Position numbers and translations under genes: made by a program. Source: Asparagopsis taxiformis (lineage: Eukaryota > Rhodophyta > Florideophyceae > Bonnemaisoniales > Bonnemaisoniaceae). From it: DNA of 64,000 nt. Below, piece after piece: positions 28,907 through 37,903 of this stretch (position 1 is the first letter of the stretch; every line of letters begins with the position of its first letter). The notes under the pieces were generated by a model, which did no database searches, was not told the origin of the DNA, and was given only the letters and a program-made list of their open reading frames with translations. The DNA lies in contig JALQPE010002288.1 of assembly GCA_030407315.1 (NCBI GenBank), forward strand, positions 1-64,000, given 5' to 3'.

Positions 28907-31900
28907 TCATGCAGCCCTCGGTGGAAATCCGTCTCGCCTACATAGTGCATATATCTCTCCACCCTCCAGCAGTCCGGGTCCGTGCCTTACCTCCCTCATG
29001 TTCTCATCATATTCGCATACACTCCCATTGCAATAGTGCATACCAAACACCTCAGTGACTCCCTCACTCATCTCCACAATTACTGTTCGTCGCCTCTCTT
29101 CGACCTTGAACACTCCTTCATCAGTTTTTTGCAAACCCAGGCAAACTCCATAAGCTGTACCTTGCTCATCTCTCGCACTCTCGTTCCTCAGGATAAAGAA
29201 CGCTAGAACAATAAAAAACCGCGGTTCATAATTAATTCTTCCCCGCATTATCTCTGATGTGAGACGAGACGCCGGGTACAGAATCGCTTGTGAAGTTGCA
29301 CCATCCTCACATTTCATCTGTTCAGGGCAAACAGCATGGATGATAGCTCCTGATTCTAGAGAGCCAGACCTCTGCACTGTTTTCCTTCCCCACTCTGTCG
29401 TAGTGCTTCTAGAAACTCTTCTCACCCATTCGGCATACTTTCCACACCCGCTTGTTCCGCTTCCGTACCTTTCGGTAAAGAACCGTTTGAAAACACCTAC
29501 AGCACCCTCTGCCATATCACATTTTCCATTCATGTACTCCTTGACCTCGTCAATAGATATACCTCCATGCCCTCTCCACGTCACAATTTCACCATCCGCC
29601 GACAATATCTTTCCTCGACGCTGGGAGAGAAGCTGGAGAACCGGTTCCTGGAAGCAGTTTTTCACTACCTCGTCTTCCACATCTATTTCTCTCCCTAGCT
29701 CCTGTGAAAGAACGTTGACCATTTGAGAGCATTCGGACGAGGACCAATGTTGTGGCTCCATGCCGATTTCGCGCAAAACAATGGCCACTCTCGTCTGCCA
29801 GTCATCCGCAAGAACTAATTCCAGCGCTGAAAGCTGTTCGCTTTGGTGATTGGACATTCTCACACCTTTCTTCAGCGGCTGATGCATCCGTTCGAATATA
29901 AGCTCCTGCACGTGCTTCACAGAGCCGTAGGCAGGAAGCGTATGAACACAAAACTCGACAAGACGATGAACATTAGGCTTGTCCAAATGTGCTCCTGCTC
30001 CCTTCACTTTCCGACAATACTCATTCAACGTCTCCACGTAGTCTACAGTTCTTCCCAGAATGTATTCATTCCTGCCACCTTCTCCGTCAGCCGTCTCTAC
30101 TTCATGGGGACCGTCTTTCCACCATACGGGCATGAAACTAATACACGAAACCAGCTTCTGAAACATCACTACTAGTTTGACGGCCCCATCAAATTTTTCA
30201 CGATGACCTTCCCCTTTCCCATCCATCATTCGAGCTGCGTTTTCGAATGCCATAGGTGCTATCAGAAGCACACTGAATATGTCACTCATGTTCATGGAAA
30301 GCAGATTGTTGGTTCCAAATAAACGGTTCTGCCTTCCCATCCTGAACTTCTTCAGAGCGCCCAGAATTTGCAATTCAGCTACCTCTCGAATTCGTGGGCT
30401 GGCAGCTGAAATACAAGCGTTCAGTACATCTTGTGCCAGTCCAGACAATAGATGGTCAGGTGCTATCACTGCGGAACGGTACGGGTCAAAAATTGCTGGG
30501 ACAACTGAAACTCCGTTTTCCGTCTTCGGTACTTCTTCCTGCACTGCTTCCAAGGAAGTGCTCAGGACATGAAATGGTAAATCTTCCCCTTCTTCTGCAG
30601 CCAGTCCGAGAGTGCGAAGCTGGGTTTCTGTGGCATCCTTACGTGTCGATGCATTCCGATACTTGCTCCTGGCATGCGTCGATGTTTGCCCGTTCACTAC
30701 CGAAGTGTATGCATTCTTCGTGCCACCAGTACTGCTCAGGTCATATTTGCGGAAACTGCAGATGTGGCACGGAGAGTTTGATGTGTGTCCAAGAACATCC
30801 AGGGTATGTGAAACTGCAGGATAGTCTCCAATGCTCCCCACTGGGTCTAGAAATACCACAATATCTTCTCCCTCTGCATTTTTCGTTGGGAAACCCTCTG
30901 TGCTTCCTCGCACTATATCTTGAACGATATATCGCAATACACAATTTGTGGACACTCCCGGAGGTGGCAAACCAATCACTCGAACCGCTTGGTAGCTTCC
31001 CCTTTTCCGAGGCGGTAGATTGAGAGGTAACATATAGCATCCACCAAAACTTCCCTTCCTGCTTGTGAATGGTTCAAAGTCATCCGTGTAAAGGAGAAAT
31101 CGGTAAACAAAGTAGTTTCGACCATCCTCCAGCTTTCCCCAACATGGTGCATCTTCTCGCGGAGACGCTGGGTGCCATTGCGACCTGTGGTCTCCGAAAC
31201 CATCCGAGAACACCCCTGAAACACGAATTTCTTCATAGTTGGGGCTTCCTAGTCTATCGGGCGGGTTTCTGGCTTCAGCAAAGCTCGCGCCCGGTGAAAA
31301 GCAAAGTAACATGGTGGATGCTTCTCCGACCTGCTCTTTCAAATACCTGTTCACCAATACGACGTGTGGAACAATATCACCCTCTTCCATTCCAATTGGT
31401 AATAGAACGGTTATCACGTCCCCAGCTCGTGTTCCTTTTCCCTTGGCTCCTGCTCCGATTACACATTGCGATATCGCTCGCAGAGCATGCTGCCTCTCCC
31501 ATTCCAATAGATGTGACATTCGCGGCTGCAGATATTTTTCGACATGCACATCATGCTCACCGTCGTGTCGAGCCTCATAGGTAACTATGGTCCTAGCATG
31601 AAGTTCCCACAACGACGTAACCGCCACTCTTCTCCTCTTCGGTTTCCCACCATCTCTGTCATTCTTCCTGAACCCTTTTGCTCTTTCGATGACGGCAACC
31701 TGACGAGCTCCTGGATGACATCGGATTCGAATTGCTGTTCCATCAGGTACATAAATGTGCTTCAAACCCTTTTTCCCATCGCTGTCAATGGGAACAACTG
31801 CTGTGCGAACGAATGGGTCGCTCAAAACACCCCTCCTGCACTTTGCAATGAACGAATCTTCAATGCTGCACTCTGCGGTTGATTTTTCTCCTTCTGAGCT

Positions 31901-32710
31901 TCGATTGTTCGCATCACTGCGGAATGATTCAAAGATTGGTCGAGTCTGGACATCTTTCAGAGCCCATGTGCTTGGGAGTACAATACGAACTTTCGCCATT
32001 CCTCCACAATTGTCTCTGTCATCTGTTGTTCCACGGGTTCCTACTGCACCTCGATGCTGTGCAGCTCTTGCTCCGCTCTTTCGAAGGTCTATCGGAAACT
32101 CGATGTCACAGCTCTTTGCATAGCAGTGTTTCCTCAAGAATGGTAGTATCTTCTGTCGCATCACAGAGTCCGACGGGACGTGCTCACTTGGATCTCTGCG
32201 GAAATTCATTCCGAACAGGGTACCTTCATAGTGGGCTCTTGTCATTCTTTGAGTTCCACTCAGCTGAAGAGCCCCATACATCGCAGGCCATTGTAGTAAT
32301 GCCTTGAAATCACCACATGCTTCATCCCCAGCATTTCGGTCTATCGGGCCTCCAGTTGAAATGGAATCAGAACCTCGTCCGGTTGCTTCTTCCGATTCCA
32401 TTAGCGTGCTCGATGCTACGTAGATGTCACTTCCAGCTTCATCGTTGTTGCTGTACACATCAATACAACCTTCTATTGTGTCACCCATAGGGATTGGGGA
32501 CTCCAATAGGTCATCTGTGGTACACTCACGTCGTAGCTCATTACCTCTCGGGATTTCTTTGTTCATGCAGGCTGCATCACTGCTGCGGATTTCTCCCTGC
32601 AGTTTCCCAGGAAGCTGTTTACTGGGACTGGCCACATTGAGTGAATCGAATCTCGCCTTTGTCCTACGACTTGTGGTTTTCTTTCGAATAGGAGTCCGTC
32701 TCGGAGCCAT
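28907..32710 (-). CDS. Tnp2/KDZ-like transposase
   Basis: The protein has 1267 residues from ATG 32710, with a basic N-terminus (RRTPIRKKTTSRRTK) fit for nuclear import or DNA contact. In the middle (about residues 560-660) it has PLNLPPRKRG, then FLDPVGSIGDYPAVSHTLDV and LGHTSNSPCHICSF. This GDYPA...GH....C..C arrangement matches the D-x-P-A...GH...C..C signature of Tnp2 (CACTA/EnSpm) and KDZ transposases. Further on, RLVEFCVHTLPAYG and FERMHQPLKKGV correspond to the later conserved block of that group. The last 90 residues (ending GFPPRAA) are shared with the relative at 48485-52069. No frame breaks are seen. It is the probable mobiliser of block 2. Which family it belongs to needs a profile search. 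Confidence 0.68.
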   Translation of the reverse strand: MAPRRTPIRKKTTSRRTKARFDSLNVASPSKQLPGKLQGEIRSSDAACMNKEIPRGNELRRECTTDDLLESPIPMGDTIEGCIDVYSNNDEAGSDIYVASSTLMESEEATGRGSDSISTGGPIDRNAGDEACGDFKALLQWPAMYGALQLSGTQRMTRAHYEGTLFGMNFRRDPSEHVPSDSVMRQKILPFLRKHCYAKSCDIEFPIDLRKSGARAAQHRGAVGTRGTTDDRDNCGGMAKVRIVLPSTWALKDVQTRPIFESFRSDANNRSSEGEKSTAECSIEDSFIAKCRRGVLSDPFVRTAVVPIDSDGKKGLKHIYVPDGTAIRIRCHPGARQVAVIERAKGFRKNDRDGGKPKRRRVAVTSLWELHARTIVTYEARHDGEHDVHVEKYLQPRMSHLLEWERQHALRAISQCVIGAGAKGKGTRAGDVITVLLPIGMEEGDIVPHVVLVNRYLKEQVGEASTMLLCFSPGASFAEARNPPDRLGSPNYEEIRVSGVFSDGFGDHRSQWHPASPREDAPCWGKLEDGRNYFVYRFLLYTDDFEPFTSRKGSFGGCYMLPLNLPPRKRGSYQAVRVIGLPPPGVSTNCVLRYIVQDIVRGSTEGFPTKNAEGEDIVVFLDPVGSIGDYPAVSHTLDVLGHTSNSPCHICSFRKYDLSSTGGTKNAYTSVVNGQTSTHARSKYRNASTRKDATETQLRTLGLAAEEGEDLPFHVLSTSLEAVQEEVPKTENGVSVVPAIFDPYRSAVIAPDHLLSGLAQDVLNACISAASPRIREVAELQILGALKKFRMGRQNRLFGTNNLLSMNMSDIFSVLLIAPMAFENAARMMDGKGEGHREKFDGAVKLVVMFQKLVSCISFMPVWWKDGPHEVETADGEGGRNEYILGRTVDYVETLNEYCRKVKGAGAHLDKPNVHRLVEFCVHTLPAYGSVKHVQELIFERMHQPLKKGVRMSNHQSEQLSALELVLADDWQTRVAIVLREIGMEPQHWSSSECSQMVNVLSQELGREIDVEDEVVKNCFQEPVLQLLSQRRGKILSADGEIVTWRGHGGISIDEVKEYMNGKCDMAEGAVGVFKRFFTERYGSGTSGCGKYAEWVRRVSRSTTTEWGRKTVQRSGSLESGAIIHAVCPEQMKCEDGATSQAILYPASRLTSEIMRGRINYEPRFFIVLAFFILRNESARDEQGTAYGVCLGLQKTDEGVFKVEERRRTVIVEMSEGVTEVFGMHYCNGSVCEYDENMREVRHGPGLLEGGEIYALCRRDGFPPRAA

Positions 32711-34520
32711 CTTGATGTTTTTGTTCTTTTCTTCTTCGCTCAGTTTTGTTGCATAGAATACAACTCTAAACTTCTATGACATGACTACTATCTCAATACA
32801 GTACTACTACTTTTAACCGTTACGAAACCTTTCCAGGCTTTCATTCGATCCAATGAACTGGTTCACCACAATGCTTTGCCCTATGCTCATTGCTTTATGC
32901 ACATTGATTGCTATTTCATCCGGACTCAACATCGTTTTGCTATCTTGTATCGCATCCCCTAACCACAAACCCAGCCAAGATGTATCCATTTCCGGAAAAC
33001 GGCCGTTTATTTCGCAGTGATGCTCTAGGCACTAATACTGAATCTGATTTTCTCATACACGTACTTCCTACTCGTATACTCTACCATTTTCGGCCCTATT
33101 TACAAGTTGAAAGCACAATCTCTCGTTGAATCGTACTCGGTGTGATATCTTAAATTAGCATAAATTTATATATTGCAATGCAGATTCACTGCTCGCTTGC
33201 AACATGAAAATTATAAAATTTCTCCCACACTGCTGTTTCCTAGCCGCCCACATCCACGTGGCCCGCTTTGACTGCCTGCCAAGTGTGCTCAGAGCATGCA
33301 ATGACGTCATCGATATATACCGTCCAAATCATCACTGGAAGCGCGGACTCCTCGTCCAGGAAAGTGCGCCATTTTTCCTACTCCTCGCCTCCCCCTTTCC
33401 AGTAGGCCCGATATGCTAGTGTTTTTCCTATATTTCTGTAGTGATGACGTCATTATAGACTAGAGAAGGCGGTAGAAGATACAATAATTTTGCGCCTGTT
33501 CTGCCAGGTCATGTGCTTCAAAGCGTAATTCGCACCCTAGGTATCGTTTTTCTGGGCCTCCCATCGCACCGCTCCGTTTCAAATTCATCCCTCTATTGTT
33601 AGAGTACACGTCATTTCCGCCCGCAGAGTGCTACTTAAACAACAGATTCTGGAGATCCCTGTTTCCATCTTCATATCCGTCGGAAGCAAAGCAACAACCC
33701 TGGCCGTGGAAGCCGTATAGATCATCTAAACTGCTTCCAAAGCGTAAGTTTTAGATCATCAATACGGCTCCCAAGGCCAAAGTTGTTGCTTTGTCTCCGA
33801 CGGATATGAACCATGATGGTACGTTTCCACAACTCACGCCACTAACCCAGTTTTCTATTCGTTTTCTCTTTCTCAGGTTTCCAGTCGGTGAGTGTTCCAA
33901 TTCTACTTTCATTTATCTTTCTCTCTTACCACTTCTCCACTAATTTTCTTTTCTGCCTGTGAGTACATATCTCAATTTGGGATGCAATGGTATTTGTTAA
34001 GGTACGTTAGTCTCCTAATCACCATCAATTTCCCTCTCCAATTCAACGTCACTAACTTGTTTCCTTTCTCTACGTCATTTTTTCTTCTTCTCTTCATTTC
34101 CTAGCTTATTCATGCAGCTCAATCAGTTGATAGATTTCTAGACTTTTCTAGTAGTTTTAGTTTTACTCGTCGGAATAGTGTTAGTTGTAGTAGCATTTTT
34201 AACATAGGGATTGTTTATTCTCAATGTAGCCTGCGCAAATAAACAAATCCAGAGTGAAGCTTCCCATATCGCACCCTCTTAGATTGCTACCTATCCTACC
34301 GCGTATACCTCTCGCTAGCTCATAGTCACTACGAAATAAAAATTCCTAGCCGTACTATTCTGTCCATTCCCATATGAATACCGTCCATGCCCCATCCTCA
34401 TAGCGCTAGAACTGCCTTCCTCTACCCCAGAAAGATGCCCACGACAGCGTGACGCTCCATCTCATCCACCACTCCCAGACACCGAATTTTACTATATCAG
34501 GACACTACTTTTACTGTCTC
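32711..34520. other. non-coding region, boundary between block 2 and block 3
   Basis: About 1.8 kb without a credible gene. The only clear structure is the hairpin at 33671-33809. The left part (32.7-33.2 kb) should hold the promoter of the minus-strand transposase. The 33.2-34.5 kb part may be ordinary host DNA between insertions, but nothing in it proves that. Confidence 0.45.
33671..33809. repeat. long hairpin (inverted repeat, arms about 64 bases)
   Basis: The left arm begins TCATATCCGTCGG and the right arm ends CCGACGGATATGA. The arms pair over roughly 60 bases with a handful of mismatches, leaving a loop of about 10-15 bases. Two stretches pair without interruption: ACAAAGCAACAAC-like and GAGCCGTAT-like. 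It could be a foldback element or a small-RNA precursor. Confidence 0.75.
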
Positions 34521-34890
34521 CAGGTGCTACCCAGGGCAGCACAAAGTACTGTCTACAGGTGCTGCCCAGGGCAGCACAAAGTACTGTCTACAGGTGCTGC
34601 CCAGGGCAGCACAAAGTACTGTCTACAGGTGCTGCCCAGGGCAGCACAAAGTACTGTCTACAGGTACTGCCCAGGGCAGCACAAAGTACTGTCTACAGGT
34701 ACTGCCCAGGACAGTGAAAATCACTGTCTCCAGGTACTGCCCAGGACAGTGAAAATCACTGTCTCCAGGTATTGCCCAGGACAGTGAAAATCACTGTCTC
34801 CAGGTACTGCCCAGGACAGTGAAAATCACTGTCTCCAGGTACTGCCCAGGACAGTGAAAATCACTGTCTCCAGGTACTGCCCAGGACAGT
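34521..34890. repeat. 35-bp palindromic tandem repeat (about ten units)
   Basis: Two unit types of equal length follow each other. The first five or so contain GTGCTGCCC-A-GGGCAGCAC, the rest contain ACTGCCCAGGACAGT plus AAAATCACTGTCT. Both have mirror symmetry inside the unit. The near identity of neighbouring units shows recent tandem growth. Confidence 0.9.
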
Positions 34891-35252
34891 GCACCGTGTT
34901 GGTTCCATCTATTGTCCCAGGCAGCGTATTTCACTATCCGGCCATGTTGCCTTGGCCAATACAAAACACTATCCGCCAACACTGCCCAGTACAGTAAATT
35001 ACATCATATCCAACTATTGAATAAATCATTAATTTTTACTGTCTCCATTCACTGCCTCAGACAGTACTGTGAGACAGTGTTTTTTACTGTCTGCAGACAG
35101 TGTTCCGTACTGTCTGCCAGACAGTGCAAATCACTGTCTCCAAGTGTGGCATTAATTTTCATTTGCCGCATAGTGATTTTTACTGTCTCAGACAGTAAAA
35201 ATCACTGTCTCGCAGTACTGTCTGAGGCCCCCTTTTCAACACCGTAGTGAAC
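34891..35252. repeat. degenerate ACTGTC/GACAGT region with a perfect 35-bp palindrome
   Basis: Scattered ACTGTCT and AGACAGT words in both orientations continue the array. A perfect 35-base palindrome lies at 35172-35206 (arm AGTGATTTTTACTGTCT, one central C). The array runs up to the start codon of the truncated oxygenase gene, so it occupies the place of a normal promoter and of the missing N-terminal coding part. Confidence 0.85.
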
Positions 35253-37286
35253 ATGGATCTCGTTTTCATGGCAGACTTCCGTCGCGGCTCGGAGTATCAA
35301 CAAAGGTTCATCTTGCTCATAACAGCTCTCTGGACACGCATGCGAGATCTGCGTCAGTTGAGTAGGACGACAAGAAGATTTGGTAATCCTTTCGTTCGTG
35401 TTTTGATTGAAGTTTTCAAGATGTCCGAGCCGGTTGCTGCTCACAAAAAGATGGAGCCTCCGCTCGAACATTTCTACTCCGAGCTCAAGAACAATGGGTC
35501 AGGAACCGAGACTGTTATAGCGAACAGTATCGCGGAGACCCTCCTGCACTTCAATACCGACGACAACAGCGGTACGAAGCATGCTCTCGTCTCCGACGAA
35601 ATGTATGAGCAGCTTCGCTTTTCCACGGGCGTTGTGGACATGGAAGAAGACCAAAGGGTCATTGTTCATAATGAACAGCCATCTGAAGATGCGCCGAAGC
35701 CATCTACGCCCCAATCAGATGGGCCTTCTACCCGTTCTACCCGTTCTGGTCCTACTCCTCCTGCCCCTTCTACCCCTCCTGCTCCTCGTGCTCATTCTAC
35801 CCCTTCTACTCCTTCTACCCCTTCTACCCCTTCTACCCCTTCTACTTCTTCTACTCCTGCTCCTACTACCCCTCCTCCTCCTGCCACTTCCGTTCCCGCC
35901 CCTTCCACCCCTCCTGCTACCCCTCCTCCTGCCGCTTCCGTTCCCGCCCCTTCCACCCCTCCTGCTACCCCTCCTGCTCCTGCCACTTCCGTTCCTGCAG
36001 TTGAGCAGGCTCAAGGAACCCCTGATGCCACTGTGGCAGGTTCTGAGAAGCAATTGGGATCTGTTCTCCTCCGTCTCCCTCTCAATGCACCACCGCTTGC
36101 GGTGAACGAGCCAGTCGAGACACTTCGCAGGTCGAAACGGCAGAGAACGGAGAGTCTACGGGTTGGCGGCGACAGTCAGGCAGAGTCGGAGGTAGAAGAA
36201 GAGTCCGAAGAGCCCCTTCCGAAGCGCAGAAGACTGGAAGTTAACCGTACGGTTAAACGTTCAGCCGAGGAGATTCCATTGTTCAGCGATGAGCAGGAAA
36301 ATCCCCTCCCCGACAGGGTAGTCGATGAACGGATTATGGATATTCTCCCGAACACCATACCGTCAGACTCTAGGGTCAAGTACTATATCGACAGCAAGCT
36401 GTACGAAACAATCCGACAGGAGATTTTGAGTGCAGCTGCTGCCGATATGAATTGTATAGCGTGCAGTGGTCCAGCTTGCTGTGCAGAGAAGTTCTTTGCA
36501 ACAGCTAGGTCAACTCTCAATCTCTTGGGTGCCCATGTACTCAGTGGTATCTTCCGTTCTTCGACTGTGGGCAACGCAGCACATGAACTGTTCACGTTCT
36601 ACGCCCAGAAGTTCAAACCTGTTCATTCTTCTGCTGAAGACAGTTCCAATGATCCCTGGCATCAGATTCGAAACAAGGGTGAGGTAACAGCAGAGCAACA
36701 GGCCTCTCGTTTGGGAAGGTTCTCTATCTCAAGGAAGAAGATTTGCGACGATCTCGAGCAGATGGATGAACATCAATTCAAGAACAAGATGATTCTCGAG
36801 GTCGGCAAAGCAATCTGTGCCGAGCTAACGTACTTGGGCCTAGGAATCCATGAGCCTGTGGCCTTTCCTAAAACCGGTTTACGTCTTTTGCTGACCTCTG
36901 ATGGTGCTCCAGATCAAGACTTGCACACAGACCTACCGGTGGTCATCAATGATTCCGATTTCCCACCTGGAAGATCGTACTTTCTGATGGCAAGCGCGAC
37001 TGATGGGTTCTGGCTTCGTGGAGCGTATTTCAGCCACGTCTGTTTGACGCGTGCAGACGCTGAGAAGTACAAGACGCCTGTTATGGACATCTACGTGCCA
37101 CCGTATTCTCTCTCCATCGGTCGTGGTGACTTCTACTATGGAGGCAAAGGATTCAGTAGTTCAGCGGAAAATCGCCTAACATATGGTCTTCCGGTTCGTT
37201 CTCATCTCTACCTTTTAAGTGACGAAGAAGAATTGGCGGATGCTATCGAAACAGTCAACTACTGGGATGCACCTAGTGCGCGATAA
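35253..37286 (+). CDS. 2OG-Fe(II) oxygenase paralogue, ParB part missing, distal iron ligand changed
   Basis: The frame opens with GTG at 35247; the first ATG is 35253, giving 677 residues. The N-terminus (TALWTRMRDLRQLSR, FGNPFVRVLIEVFKM) matches the middle of the intact gene at 24312-27572, so the ParB-like domain and first helices are absent. A Pro/Thr/Ser-rich low-complexity linker follows (about residues 155-250). The oxygenase domain (about 375-675) keeps LHTD (H558, D560), but the position of the second His is Tyr: DFYYGG (Y629) where the relatives have DVYHGG and DLYHYG. The RSHLYL segment is present. Without the third ligand, iron-dependent catalysis is doubtful. The frame is nevertheless open, so it may be a non-catalytic regulator. 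It is transcribed away from the 35-bp repeat array, with the ParB-methyltransferase-SET gene convergent to it. Confidence 0.7.
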   Translation: MDLVFMADFRRGSEYQQRFILLITALWTRMRDLRQLSRTTRRFGNPFVRVLIEVFKMSEPVAAHKKMEPPLEHFYSELKNNGSGTETVIANSIAETLLHFNTDDNSGTKHALVSDEMYEQLRFSTGVVDMEEDQRVIVHNEQPSEDAPKPSTPQSDGPSTRSTRSGPTPPAPSTPPAPRAHSTPSTPSTPSTPSTPSTSSTPAPTTPPPPATSVPAPSTPPATPPPAASVPAPSTPPATPPAPATSVPAVEQAQGTPDATVAGSEKQLGSVLLRLPLNAPPLAVNEPVETLRRSKRQRTESLRVGGDSQAESEVEEESEEPLPKRRRLEVNRTVKRSAEEIPLFSDEQENPLPDRVVDERIMDILPNTIPSDSRVKYYIDSKLYETIRQEILSAAAADMNCIACSGPACCAEKFFATARSTLNLLGAHVLSGIFRSSTVGNAAHELFTFYAQKFKPVHSSAEDSSNDPWHQIRNKGEVTAEQQASRLGRFSISRKKICDDLEQMDEHQFKNKMILEVGKAICAELTYLGLGIHEPVAFPKTGLRLLLTSDGAPDQDLHTDLPVVINDSDFPPGRSYFLMASATDGFWLRGAYFSHVCLTRADAEKYKTPVMDIYVPPYSLSIGRGDFYYGGKGFSSSAENRLTYGLPVRSHLYLLSDEEELADAIETVNYWDAPSAR

Positions 37287-37903
37287 TCTGCAAGAATACT
37301 GCTTTGCCTCTCCCTCTACAGGCAGCATCTGCCAATCCTAAGCTAGCTTCGGTAGTATACTTCCTTTACCACAACTAAATCTACTCCTATTCATGACTTT
37401 GAAACAGTCTACTGCACTATTAGAGTTCCTCTACCTCTCACCCCGCATAGCTTCTACACCCTACATCGTACAGACTGATCTCTTTTCCTTTCCTACATGC
37501 ATGGCACAGTTTTGCAAGACTGCCACAATTCCACATCACTCGAGTAACCAAGGTCTTGAATTGTTCTTCTTAGTATACTAACTATAGTTGAGATGCAAAC
37601 CTGGCAGCCAATGGAATTGCTGCGTTCATGACAGCCAATGATAGTGCTGCGTTCATGACAGCCAATGATAGTGCTGCACTTGGGCTGGCCACACCCAAAA
37701 TAATACCGGGTATTATTTTGGCATGGCAAAGCCAAGGTGCAGCACTATCATTGGACGTGGGCTGACTGGCACCGCTCAGCAAATGAAAGTCTGTTATTAT
37801 CGCTCAGGTAGATTGTAGTACTACAACGTTGTACGAGTTCAGATGCAAGACTTTTTATTGCTGATGGTACTCTTGATATCTGTAATTGGACGCCTAAACT
37901 GTC
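37287..37903. other. non-coding gap between convergent genes, with a large palindrome
   Basis: This gap separates the 3' ends of the truncated oxygenase gene and the minus-strand ParB-methyltransferase-SET gene. The left half shows nothing. The right half contains short direct repeats of AGCCAATGATAGTGCTGC type (37602-37675) and the palindrome listed separately. Confidence 0.55.
37662..37754. repeat. 93-bp imperfect palindrome with a perfect 27-bp core
   Basis: It is symmetric about G37708. The core CCAAAATAATACC-G-GGTATTATTTTGG (37695-37721) is perfect. The outer arms begin CCAATGATAGTGCTGCAC on the left and end with its reverse complement at 37754, with mismatches only between. The centre TACC-G-GGTA is the same as that of the TTTACCSGGTAAA palindromes of block 2. 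Confidence 0.88.

Noticed and set aside
30394..31023. 209-codon plus-strand frame
   Set aside because: It is antisense to the Tnp2/KDZ-like transposase at its best conserved part (GDYPA...GH...CxxC), so the minus strand is the coding one.
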